A stretch of 7,751 bases of DNA from Bacteroidales bacterium (lineage in GTDB: Bacteria; Bacteroidota; Bacteroidia; Bacteroidales; VadinHA17): contig JABUEV010000103.1 in NCBI GenBank assembly GCA_013314865.1, forward strand, positions 1 through 7,751, in the 5' to 3' direction. How positions within the stretch are numbered: the stretch's first letter is position 1; each line of letters opens with the position of its first letter. Positions 1 to 7,261 of the stretch are shown piece by piece. The notes beneath the pieces were generated by a model. It saw only the letters and a list, made by a program, of their open reading frames with translations, was not told the DNA's origin and made no database searches. The position numbers and the translations under genes were made by a program.

Positions 1-1026
1 GATTATCCATACGGAATAATCCAGGTTAGGGATTGGCCTGTTTCCGTAAATTGTGTCGACAGGGCATTCAGAGTAGAGGTTTACGATACCTGAGAAAAAC
101 TCTTTAATGAAAATCCTTTTTGAGCTTACAGCCGATACGCTGAAATAGCCAAGTACAGGAATTGAAGGGTCTTCGACACAATATACATTTCCCGCAATTG
201 AAGCGGGTGTGATATCATAAAGACTGCCGACATCCTGAGAGATATTCTGCAGTTTTTCCCAGAAAGCATATTCGCTTTCATTAAGCGAATATTGATTTAC
301 GAGCATGCTGTATTTTACTTTAAGGCGGTCGGTCTCGTTGGAAATGAATTTTACAGGGTACCTGCTTATCCTGTTTTCTGCCAGGACAGATGTATTTTTG
401 ATGTTTATTGTATTTGAATTATTTGAAAGCCAGCATTGCCAGTTGGTTACTGTATATGGCAGGTTAAACTCCCATGTCTCATTGTAAGTCCATCTGTAAT
501 ATTTACATAAATTCTGGGGATCATGCGTTTCGAGGTAAACCTGACAGCCTTCCTCGGCGGGCGGAAGGTTTCCTGCACCTTCTTTGATGACCACCTTTTC
601 ATAGAAGAGAGTGTCTATCGGCGGAACAGGCTTCATCTCGACCATTGGCGATTCGTATGTGTAATTTTCTGATGAAGGGTTATTGGTGCGGATAAAAAGT
701 TTGTATTTTCTTCCCGGAATGCCTCTGAAATTTTCGCTGTATGATTTATAAGTGCCGGGAGACGTTTCAATAAATGGAAAATTATTCCCCTTATCATCAC
801 TTACTATAACAGTACATCCCCTGACAGGTGTTCTAACAGGGGTCTTTTTTTGCGCAAGAGGCAGGGACCTGGAAAGAACAATAGTATAAGGTTCTATCTG
901 ATCTGTTATCATACCTTCAACAACAAGCATATCAGTCTCTTCTTCGATCTCAGGCACAAATTCTGTTATACAGCCGGCTGAAAGCAGAACAATTAAAATC
1001 AGTACACTATATTTTAAAATTCTCAT
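1..1026 (-). CDS. DUF4249 family outer-membrane-associated lipoprotein, C-terminus cut off by window edge
   Basis: The first 342 residues are present; the frame is still open at base 1, so the C-terminus lies outside the window. The N-terminus is a lipoprotein signal: a short basic start, a hydrophobic run and the lipobox LSAGC with Cys19 as the lipidated residue. A beta-rich region follows at about 31-130. The family hallmark is at about 264-307, with QDVGSLYDITPASIAGNVY and then LGYFSVSAVSSKRIFI. DUF4249 proteins are Bacteroidota lipoproteins often encoded beside TonB-dependent receptors; their biochemical role is not established. Seven cysteines (19, 71, 161, 174, 198, 283, 321) leave six that could form disulfides in the periplasm or on the cell surface. 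The ATG lies 5 bp after the receptor stop with no clear ribosome binding site, which suggests translational coupling. By inference it is a surface or periplasmic partner of that receptor. The family call is strong; the function is unknown. Confidence 0.9.
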   Translation of the reverse strand, partial: MRILKYSVLILIVLLSAGCITEFVPEIEEETDMLVVEGMITDQIEPYTIVLSRSLPLAQKKTPVRTPVRGCTVIVSDDKGNNFPFIETSPGTYKSYSENFRGIPGRKYKLFIRTNNPSSENYTYESPMVEMKPVPPIDTLFYEKVVIKEGAGNLPPAEEGCQVYLETHDPQNLCKYYRWTYNETWEFNLPYTVTNWQCWLSNNSNTINIKNTSVLAENRISRYPVKFISNETDRLKVKYSMLVNQYSLNESEYAFWEKLQNISQDVGSLYDITPASIAGNVYCVEDPSIPVLGYFSVSAVSSKRIFIKEFFSGIVNLYSECPVDTIYGNRPIPNLDYSVWII

Positions 1027-1031
1027 ACCTA

Positions 1032-3764
1032 TTAGAAGTCAAAACTGAAAGTAAGTGATGGAATAGCCCTGCCGAAAACTGAGAGCCTGTATCCTTTTAT
1101 ATTATTATTTTCATTTTTAAAATAGACTGAATACACATTTTGTCTGCCAAGTACATTGTATATAGAAAATGTCCAATAAGGATGCGCAATCTTCCGTGAC
1201 CTGAGATTTCCGCTCACCTTCATTGAGAGGTCAAGCCTCATATAATCCGGTATCCTGTATTTGTTTCTTTCAGAATAATAAACAAGAAGCTGATCTCCAA
1301 GGTAATATGTTGCAACGGGATACGTAATGGGACGGCCTGTGCTGTAGGTATAGCTGGAAGAAATGCTTAATCTTCTTGAAAAGATAAAATTAAAGGTTGC
1401 TATCAGATCATGGGGTTTGTCGAAATTAGCCGGAAACCATTTCCCTCCGTTTACTATCTCATCACTGTACTTTCCAAGACTCCTGAGAAAAGTCCTGGAA
1501 TACGTGTAGCCAATACTCCATCTTACTCTTCCTTCAGGTTTTTTCAATGTAAGTTCGATTCCATATGCTTTCCCTTCTGCATTTATAAGATCCTTTTCGA
1601 TATTCTCATTCATTACCAGTTTTGTGCCTCCCTTATAGTCAACCATATTTCTGATCTGCTTGTAATAAAGTTCAGCTGATGCTTCTATGCTTTTTTTGAA
1701 CAGCAACTGGTAAAATCCTGCCGCATATTGATCACCAACCTGGGGTTTAAGGTAGTAGTCACTAAGTTTCCATGTGTCGGTGGGTGAAATTGAGGTTGTA
1801 TTCGACAGAAGGTGGATATACTGCCGCGTTCTGTTATAATTGATTTTCAGCGAGCTGTTTCCTGAGGTTCTTACATTAAGTGAAATCCTGAATTCAGGTC
1901 CTGAATAGCTCCTGAAAATTCCTGATCCTTTGAAGAAAAGTGTATCAATTACACTTGAAGCTGTTCTGGGATAGTCAGGGTCATAAATCATCACTTCTCC
2001 CGGGCCTAAAGCATGAAAAGTTGAGAATCTGATTCCCGCATTCAGTGAAACAACATCATTGAGAATGAATTTATCCTCAATGTACAAGCCTGTTTCGAAA
2101 GCTCTTTCAGGAGCAATTTTTCTTGGCACAACGAGTGATGAATCACTGTACGGCAGGTAAGTGCCCGGATTTATTCTGTAGTGTACTAAATCAAGTCCGT
2201 AATTTACTTCATGTCTTCCCTGATACCAGTTAAAGTCAGACTTGAAACCTGTACTGCTGATTCTGTGTGACAGAATAAAGGCTTCGGAAGTATTCCGTTC
2301 GCCTGTTATATCGTAATTATATGCACTGTTATTCAAAGTCGTTACGGTGAAAAAGCGGCTGTTGAAGAAATGGCGCCACCTCAGTGATAAGATACTGTTG
2401 TTGTAACTGTAAACGGTGTCCGCATTGAAACGGAATGCATCATGGCTAAGGTAGGAAGAGAGCTCGAACTTGTTGTTCCTGTTCAGGTCGTAAGTCAAAC
2501 GGGCATTAAGATCGTAAAATGAAGCCCTGCTTTTTCTAATTGACGGATCATCTATAAGTTTGAAAATCCAGTTGGAATAGGTTGTTCCGCCGGAGATCAG
2601 ATATGTGAGTGTGTCTTTGATAACAGGGCCTTCAAGTGTGAGATGAGTTGTAACCGGACTAATCCCTGCATTGCCCGCAAACTCCCTTCTGTTCCCGTCT
2701 CTTGAGCTTATATCAAGCACCGATGATATTCTTCCGCCATAACGGCCGGGAATTCCTCCCTTATAAAGGGTCACATCCTTTATGATATCGGAATTTACTG
2801 CAGAAAAAAAGCCGAAGAAATGAGAGGTATTATAAACCGGTGCACCGTAAAGAAGTATTAGGTTTTGATCTGAGGATCCTCCTCTTACGTTGAATCCCGC
2901 TGAACCCTCTCCTACCGACTGTACACCTGTCATTAGTAAAATACTCTTTATTATATCTGACTCCCCCATTGATGTTGGCATCAGCCTGAACGATGTGATA
3001 TTAACCTTCTCAACTCCCACTTCATACCTCTGCAGAACAACATTTTTCTGTGCTGATACAACAGTCTCCTTGAGTGGGATGAGCATTCCGGTCATCTCGA
3101 CATTCATCTCTCCGTTGCCATAAAGGTTAATATTTATAAAATTCTCCTTCATTCCAATAAAAGAGAATTGCAGAAGGTGGGTGCCCCTGGGAAGAGACAG
3201 GGAATAAAAACCGTACTCGTTGGAAATGGTTCCTGCCGAAAGCTTCTGATTGTACACTGTCACGCCTGCAACAGGCTCTTTTGTGTCCCTGTTGAATATG
3301 TATCCTGAAATTACTGCATTACCCGGTTTACTCTTTTCTGCAGGATTTCCAATATCAAAAAACAGATTACCTGATGATTTTGCTTCATTCCTGTCTTCAT
3401 AATATTCATCCGGAGGAATATAATTCACTTCGCCTGAATACGAATTCTGCGGAACCTTTACAGCAAAATATTTGGTTATCACAACATTGCCTGATTCATC
3501 AATAAAATAGTAAAGGGATGATTCTGCAAAAAGTCTGTTCAGTAACTCGTTAAGATTTTCAATTCCCGGATAGTCACCTGGTTTCAGATTTTCAATCCAT
3601 TCATCCCTGTAGAAAAACTTCAGACCTAAAGAGCTTTCAGCGCTGCTTACAAATTCGGCAAAACTCTGGCTGGTGTAATTCCACGTTATTCCAAAATCCC
3701 GCTGTGCATCCAGATTAAGCTGAACAAGTAAAAGAAAAATCAGAACCGATAGTTTTAGTCTCAT
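1032..3764 (-). CDS. TonB-dependent outer-membrane receptor with STN and carboxypeptidase-regulatory-like domains
   Basis: This is a complete 910-residue outer-membrane active transporter. A Sec signal peptide covers residues 1-20 (cleavage probably at LDA-QR). An STN (secretin/TonB short N-terminal) domain spans about 25-100 and contains FAEFVSSAESSLGLKFFY and NLNELLNRLF. After a charged, proline-containing linker (100-148) comes a CarboxypepD_reg-like beta domain (about 150-230, GYIFNRDTKEPVAGVTVYN ... GFYSLSLPRG). The segment KETVVSAQ (232-239) resembles a TonB box. The plug is at about 240-355, with FNVRGGSSDQNLILLYGAPVY and YKGGIPGRYGGRISSVLDI. The rest is a 22-strand-type barrel that ends in Phe910 (FSFDF), as expected for BAM-assembled proteins. 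The start is fixed by the 4-bp ATGA overlap with the upstream gene. The substrate cannot be read from the sequence. The STN domain normally signals to a FecR-type anti-sigma factor, but none is encoded in this window. A DUF4249 partner rather than SusD follows, so this is not a canonical SusCD pair. Confidence 0.95.
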   Translation of the reverse strand: MRLKLSVLIFLLLVQLNLDAQRDFGITWNYTSQSFAEFVSSAESSLGLKFFYRDEWIENLKPGDYPGIENLNELLNRLFAESSLYYFIDESGNVVITKYFAVKVPQNSYSGEVNYIPPDEYYEDRNEAKSSGNLFFDIGNPAEKSKPGNAVISGYIFNRDTKEPVAGVTVYNQKLSAGTISNEYGFYSLSLPRGTHLLQFSFIGMKENFININLYGNGEMNVEMTGMLIPLKETVVSAQKNVVLQRYEVGVEKVNITSFRLMPTSMGESDIIKSILLMTGVQSVGEGSAGFNVRGGSSDQNLILLYGAPVYNTSHFFGFFSAVNSDIIKDVTLYKGGIPGRYGGRISSVLDISSRDGNRREFAGNAGISPVTTHLTLEGPVIKDTLTYLISGGTTYSNWIFKLIDDPSIRKSRASFYDLNARLTYDLNRNNKFELSSYLSHDAFRFNADTVYSYNNSILSLRWRHFFNSRFFTVTTLNNSAYNYDITGERNTSEAFILSHRISSTGFKSDFNWYQGRHEVNYGLDLVHYRINPGTYLPYSDSSLVVPRKIAPERAFETGLYIEDKFILNDVVSLNAGIRFSTFHALGPGEVMIYDPDYPRTASSVIDTLFFKGSGIFRSYSGPEFRISLNVRTSGNSSLKINYNRTRQYIHLLSNTTSISPTDTWKLSDYYLKPQVGDQYAAGFYQLLFKKSIEASAELYYKQIRNMVDYKGGTKLVMNENIEKDLINAEGKAYGIELTLKKPEGRVRWSIGYTYSRTFLRSLGKYSDEIVNGGKWFPANFDKPHDLIATFNFIFSRRLSISSSYTYSTGRPITYPVATYYLGDQLLVYYSERNKYRIPDYMRLDLSMKVSGNLRSRKIAHPYWTFSIYNVLGRQNVYSVYFKNENNNIKGYRLSVFGRAIPSLTFSFDF
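3761..3764 (-). other. ATGA stop-start overlap between the unknown exported protein and the TonB receptor
   Basis: On the coding strand the four bases read ATGA: ATG starts the receptor and TGA ends the upstream gene. Such overlaps usually mean termination-reinitiation coupling. The next junction downstream (receptor stop to DUF4249 start) is only 5 bp, so the three genes form one tight translational unit. Confidence 0.9.
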
Positions 3765-4483
3765 CTGGCTGAGATCAGATTATTGTAATATTGAATAACA
3801 GGGACAATTGTGTCAGGATCTTTAACTGAGATTCTGATTTTTTTTGACCTTAAATAATTTTTCACCTCTTTCTTGCTATCACCGAACACTTTGAAAAGAT
3901 CCCTCCTGAAAGTTACAGGATGATAAACACCCTCTTTCCTCACGTAAACCTTTTGTATCTGACTGAACAAGTCATATGTATTTTCAACTGCATGAAGAAG
4001 GATCTCTTTTCGGTATTTTACAACCAGTGACACAGGGCCGTCACAAAGCACGTTGACGAATCCGCGGGGACTTTCTGTACTGTCATTCTCCACTTTTCCG
4101 AACCTGTACATACGGCTGTTGTAATCAAGGCTGAAAGAATCAACCATCTCTCTGTTAAGCTGAATCATGATATTCTTTTCGTTAATAGCAAGGACCTGGT
4201 CATTATAGATATCATACTTCAGCCTTAAATCAGGGAAACGCTTTCCTTCAATCGTTACAGAACCTTTAATAAAGTCGTTTGTGAAAAGAAACTGATTTCC
4301 TCTTACGTGCGGGTATAGATTCCGCCATACCACTCCGTTGAAAAGAAGCTGTTTTTCAGTGACGTCCTGGCGAAAAAAAGAAAGATTTTCTTTCTGGCAA
4401 TCGTTGTCAGGCATGCCTGATAAGCCGGCTTCATAAAAAAGTATGATCAGCAGAAATAAATAATAAAGATCAAATCTTTTCAT
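3761..4483 (-). CDS. Exported protein of unknown function, translationally coupled to the TonB receptor
   Basis: I do not recognise a named family. From the ATG at 4483 the product is 240 residues. It has a basic N-terminus (MKRFDLYY), a hydrophobic stretch to about residue 20 and a likely Sec cleavage near 22-24, so it should be periplasmic or outer-membrane associated. There is no convincing lipobox. The mature part looks beta-rich and resembles conserved hypothetical proteins common in Bacteroidota: NGVVWRNLY (49-57), a segment GSVTIEG...LRLKYDIYNDQVLAIN (74-101), then VKYRKEI (155-161) and a C-terminal basic alpha/beta part with FGDSKKEVKNYLRSKKIRI (200-218) and VIQYYNNL. An upstream in-frame TTG at 4501 would add six residues before the signal peptide, but the purine-rich AGAGAGG directly abuts that TTG with no spacing, so I prefer the ATG. 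Its stop overlaps the receptor start (ATGA), which suggests matched production with the receptor and possibly a shared complex. Confidence 0.8.
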   Translation of the reverse strand: MKRFDLYYLFLLIILFYEAGLSGMPDNDCQKENLSFFRQDVTEKQLLFNGVVWRNLYPHVRGNQFLFTNDFIKGSVTIEGKRFPDLRLKYDIYNDQVLAINEKNIMIQLNREMVDSFSLDYNSRMYRFGKVENDSTESPRGFVNVLCDGPVSLVVKYRKEILLHAVENTYDLFSQIQKVYVRKEGVYHPVTFRRDLFKVFGDSKKEVKNYLRSKKIRISVKDPDTIVPVIQYYNNLISAR

Positions 4484-4593
4484 CAGTTCAGAATCTAGCA
4501 ACCTCTCTTTTCCAGGAGCCGGGCAATTTCCAGAAACAGCCTGACAGGATTCAGTAAATTGCGGAAACAGGTCAAAAATGGAACCGTTTATTA

Positions 4594-5643
4594 TTATTTG
4601 ACAATTGGAGTAAGCAAAATATTCCGGTAAGCCACTTTTCCGTGATCACCCTGCAGGTAAATAGGTCCGGGGGCAAAAACATCCGATTGTATTGCACCTC
4701 CTGTCGGGCCATGAACCGGCTGATTGTCTATTATTTTAACACCATTCAGGATTACTGTAATATGCCTGTCGCAGAGTGTTATGTCAAGAGTCTGCCACTC
4801 GCCTGCAGGTTTTTCGGCAGCAACAGTTGGCTTTATCCTGCTGTACACTGCGCCCATGTTATGTGAATCTGTCTCTCTCTTATAGGAATCCATTACCTGA
4901 ATCTCATACATTCCGCGAAGATAAACCCCGCTGTTGCTCCCTGCGGGAATATTTACTTCAAGTTTGAGGTTGAAATCTTCAAAAACCTGTTCGGTTCTAA
5001 GGTTCCCGTAAGAAATACGCGGTTCTCCCTCCTTCTGGACAGGATCATTCACCAGGGTTCCGTCAACCACCTTCCATCCGTTAACCTGTTTTTCATTGGT
5101 TAATTTCCAGCCAGTCAAATCCTTGCCGTTAAAAAGAGTTACCGGATCGCCGAATTTTATTTTTGAAAGGTCGGGAGCAGGAGGAACCGGAGGTAATTTT
5201 ACCCCTGTGAAAGTTGTTGTATCCACCCCAATGCCGCTGAGCCTTGGAGAAAGGAGAATTCCTTCAATTCTTTCACCGTTTTTAACTATCTCAAGCCAGC
5301 TGGTAACCATGTGTGTCCTTACGGGATTATTGTTATCGTCCCTTTTTCTTACCACATTCGGATTCGTTCGCTGAATCATCAGGATATGATCCCTGGCAAG
5401 AAAAATGTTTGAAACGGGCAGAACACTTCCTCCTCCCCATAAAATATCAGCATCATAGTATTTATCCTCCTGTCGTACTTCAAGCCAGCCTACTGAGCCG
5501 CCTTCAATATCTATTGTCCACTGACCGGTGAACTCTGTAATGTCTGTCTTTGGCGCTACAGGCAACTCTCTTTGCTCTGTCCTGCAAGATGTCGCCATCA
5601 TCAGTGATGCTGCTAAGAATAAAAGTAAAAGTCTTGTTTTCAT
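4594..5643 (-). CDS. DUF1080 (3-keto-disaccharide hydrolase family) lipoprotein with an extra N-terminal beta domain
   Basis: A complete 349-residue lipoprotein. The signal peptide ends at the lipobox ATSC with Cys20 lipidated. Residues about 35-150 form a beta-rich domain (FTGQWTIDIEGGSVGWLEVR, GGSVLPVSNIFL, ERIEGILLSPR) that precedes the DUF1080 domain in some Bacteroidota members. A proline-rich linker (PPVPPAPDLS, 151-160) leads into the DUF1080/PF06439 jelly-roll at about 165-347. Its hallmarks are TLFNGKDLTGWK (169-180), GSNSGVYLRGMYEIQVMDSY (235-254), GEWQTLDITL (281-290), LNGVKIIDN (299-307) and GPIYLQGDHGKVAYRNI (326-342). Members of this family hydrolyse 3-keto-glycosides or have related roles in 3-keto-sugar pathways; many others are untested. 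I see no Gfo/Idh/MocA-type oxidoreductase in the window to make the 3-keto substrate. The fucosidase lies 138 bp upstream. The ATG follows an AT-rich leader with no clear ribosome binding site and an 8-bp tandem repeat. Confidence 0.92.
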   Translation of the reverse strand: MKTRLLLLFLAASLMMATSCRTEQRELPVAPKTDITEFTGQWTIDIEGGSVGWLEVRQEDKYYDADILWGGGSVLPVSNIFLARDHILMIQRTNPNVVRKRDDNNNPVRTHMVTSWLEIVKNGERIEGILLSPRLSGIGVDTTTFTGVKLPPVPPAPDLSKIKFGDPVTLFNGKDLTGWKLTNEKQVNGWKVVDGTLVNDPVQKEGEPRISYGNLRTEQVFEDFNLKLEVNIPAGSNSGVYLRGMYEIQVMDSYKRETDSHNMGAVYSRIKPTVAAEKPAGEWQTLDITLCDRHITVILNGVKIIDNQPVHGPTGGAIQSDVFAPGPIYLQGDHGKVAYRNILLTPIVK

Positions 5644-5659
5644 TTTGAAGGATTTATTG

Positions 5660-5724
5660 GTTGAAAAGGTTGAAAAGTTGAATGGTTGAATGGTTGAATG
5701 GTTGAAAAGTTGAATAGTTGAATA
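5660..5724. repeat. 8-bp tandem repeat (GTTGAAWR), eight units, in the leader of the DUF1080 gene
   Basis: On the plus strand eight consecutive units begin at 5660, 5669, 5677, 5685, 5693, 5701, 5709 and 5717. All share the core GTTGAA, followed by AA, TG or TA; the first unit has one extra base. The three central units (5677-5700) are identical GTTGAATG, and a partial GTTTA follows at 5725. On the coding strand of the DUF1080 gene this reads as a C-containing, pyrimidine-leaning array (TTCAAC repeated) ending about 16 bases before its start codon, so it would lie in the 5' untranslated region or promoter. The period of 8 is not a multiple of 3, and the array is non-coding. It looks like a slippage-prone simple repeat; a role in expression is inference only. 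Confidence 0.9.
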
Positions 5725-5781
5725 GTTTATTTTTCGGCTTAATTCTTAATAGAAAATCAAGTTGTCAATTTAGCAAAAAAA

Positions 5782-7185
5782 TCAGTTGAGAATATTTGTT
5801 ATTTTAAAGACGTAAGCAAGCTGGTAGTCATCAGGACTTAGGGCGGGAGGCACAATTATGAGGCTGCTGCCTGAATTCCTGGTTTGTACAGGTATTTCAG
5901 CTCCCAGTAATTTTACCCTGGTGGCGTTATTTGTCTTCAATCCTTTGAGAATTATGTTATCAGACGGCCAATTAAGACAAATAACATAAAGGTCCCTGCC
6001 TTTTCTTGTTAAAAACAGATTTTTATTCAATTCAGGATTGACAGGTTTTTCATTAGTATTTCTTATGAAGGCTCTGGTGCCATAAATGGCCTCTCCGTTC
6101 CTTTCAAGCCAACCGCCAATCTCCATCAGCCGCTGCTGCATGATAACAGGAATTGTCCCGTCAGAATCGGGACCGATATCAAGGAGGAGATTCCCTCCGG
6201 CAGAGACAGTTGAAACAAGAAGTCTGACAAGTTCTTTGGCAGATGAATAGTTTTCGAGGTTTTCAGCCCTGTTGAATCCGAAAGAAGTTCCTATACCCCT
6301 GCACTCTTCCCATGGATGATAGATTCCGGGGTCCATGCCTTCCTTGTCATGTACCAGACCGTATTCAGTTGTATAAATGCCCCCATGTTTGCTTCTGGTC
6401 TCACTTCCCCAGCGGTCATTAACCACGACAGTTTCTCTTACCGGTGACTCATTGAACAACCAGGCAAGAAACTCTTCGCTTTTCCAGTCTTTGCTTGGCT
6501 TATCCCACTCCCCGTCAGTCCAGACAATATCCGGAGCGTACCTCTGAACAAGGTCTTTCATCTGGGGAATCATATGATTATCTACATATTCAGAAAAATT
6601 GTTCAGGTAAAGCGGATTAAACCATTCATAAAGCGAATAATAGAAACCCATATGCAATCCTTTTGCCTTGACGGCAGAGGTCAGTTCACCGCAAATGTCT
6701 CTGTGCGGACCGACATCAACACTGTTCCAGTTCCAGCTCTGTGCGCTTGGCCATAAAGTAAAGCCTTCATGATGTTTTGATGTCAGAACCACATATCTGG
6801 CACCCGACTTGCGGAATAGTTCAGCCCACTGATCAGGATTAAAAAGTTCAGCCTTAAACATCGGAGCAAAGCTCTGGTACCTGAAACCGGGCCCGTAGGT
6901 CTGCTCATGGAATCTAACGAAATGCAGGTTGACTGCACTCTTTTTATTCAGAAGTTTGTTCCAGTACCATTCAGCATATTTATCATATACCCCTATGCTG
7001 TCTCCTGTAGGTCCCCATGCCGGTACAGAATAAACACCCCAGTGAATAAAGATCCCGAACTTGGAATCTTCAAACCATTGAGGAGTGGGCCGTTTATCAA
7101 GCGACTCCCACTTCGGATCATATTTCTGGCTGTAAAGCAGTGAACTAAAAAAGAAATAAACTAAAATGAATATTTTCCTTTCCAT
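5782..7185 (-). CDS. Secreted alpha-L-fucosidase, glycoside hydrolase family 29
   Basis: This exo-glycosidase removes terminal alpha-linked L-fucose with retention of configuration, here after export to the periplasm. From the ATG at 7185 it is 467 residues. The signal peptide MERKIFILVYFFFSSLLYSQ (1-20) is followed by the GH29 barrel: WFEDSKFGIFIHWGVYSVPAW (start 37, His48), TSKHHEGF (His138, His139), and PDIVWTDGEWD, in which Asp224 is the expected nucleophile. TTEYG carries Glu274, matching the position of the acid/base glutamate in the Thermotoga maritima enzyme. WEECRGIGTSFGFNR and GGNLLLDIGPDSDGTIP are further family signatures. A C-terminal beta-sandwich covers about 375-467. The length is normal for GH29 and the catalytic residues are intact. 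The open frame extends to 7314, but that start would put 43 basic residues before the signal peptide and overlap the preceding gene by 53 bp, so I reject it. GH29 subfamily A is favoured by the acid/base position; linkage specificity is not readable. Confidence 0.96.
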   Translation of the reverse strand: MERKIFILVYFFFSSLLYSQKYDPKWESLDKRPTPQWFEDSKFGIFIHWGVYSVPAWGPTGDSIGVYDKYAEWYWNKLLNKKSAVNLHFVRFHEQTYGPGFRYQSFAPMFKAELFNPDQWAELFRKSGARYVVLTSKHHEGFTLWPSAQSWNWNSVDVGPHRDICGELTSAVKAKGLHMGFYYSLYEWFNPLYLNNFSEYVDNHMIPQMKDLVQRYAPDIVWTDGEWDKPSKDWKSEEFLAWLFNESPVRETVVVNDRWGSETRSKHGGIYTTEYGLVHDKEGMDPGIYHPWEECRGIGTSFGFNRAENLENYSSAKELVRLLVSTVSAGGNLLLDIGPDSDGTIPVIMQQRLMEIGGWLERNGEAIYGTRAFIRNTNEKPVNPELNKNLFLTRKGRDLYVICLNWPSDNIILKGLKTNNATRVKLLGAEIPVQTRNSGSSLIIVPPALSPDDYQLAYVFKITNILN

Positions 7186-7261
7186 TGGTTTATGAATTTG
7201 ATAGTTGAAATATTTCCTGATATAAATTTCCAAGATCACGGAGAAACGGACTCTGACGATT

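Noticed and set aside
305..487. Plus-strand open frame of 60 codons
   Set aside because: It lies entirely inside the DUF4249 gene on the opposite strand, whose reading is supported by family motifs. No domain or start context supports the plus-strand frame.
1032..3764. Reading the receptor as a SusC protein of a SusCD pair
   Set aside because: The neighbouring lipoprotein carries DUF4249 hallmarks rather than SusD/RagB motifs, and the receptor is shorter than typical SusC proteins (about 1000 residues).
4484..4593. Gap between the DUF1080 gene and the unknown exported protein as a terminator or promoter site
   Set aside because: I looked for stems among the repeated CCTG/CAGG and GGAAA words and found only 4-5 bp matches, and no convincing -33/-7 pair. 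The frame of the downstream gene stays open through it, but with no upstream ATG.
4642..5531. Several plus-strand open frames of 63-92 codons
   Set aside because: They overlap each other and sit antisense to the well-supported DUF1080 gene; the translations are low-complexity or cysteine-rich, with no recognisable features.
5725..5781. Possible promoter for the DUF1080 gene: TTTG at 5777-5774, and TTGACA at 5769-5764 on the minus strand
   Set aside because: No good partner element at proper spacing: the nearest TATTAAGA is a poor match to the Bacteroidota -7 consensus TAnnTTTG and is 22 bases away, and the TTGACA has no -10 at 17 bases. The region is simply AT-rich.
5774..5800. T-run just after the fucosidase stop as an intrinsic terminator
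   Set aside because: Seven T residues follow the stop on the coding strand, but no GC-rich stem precedes them.
7204..7211. A single GTTGAAAT in the fucosidase leader, similar to the repeat unit upstream of DUF1080
   Set aside because: One AT-rich 8-mer copy is expected by chance and is not in an array.
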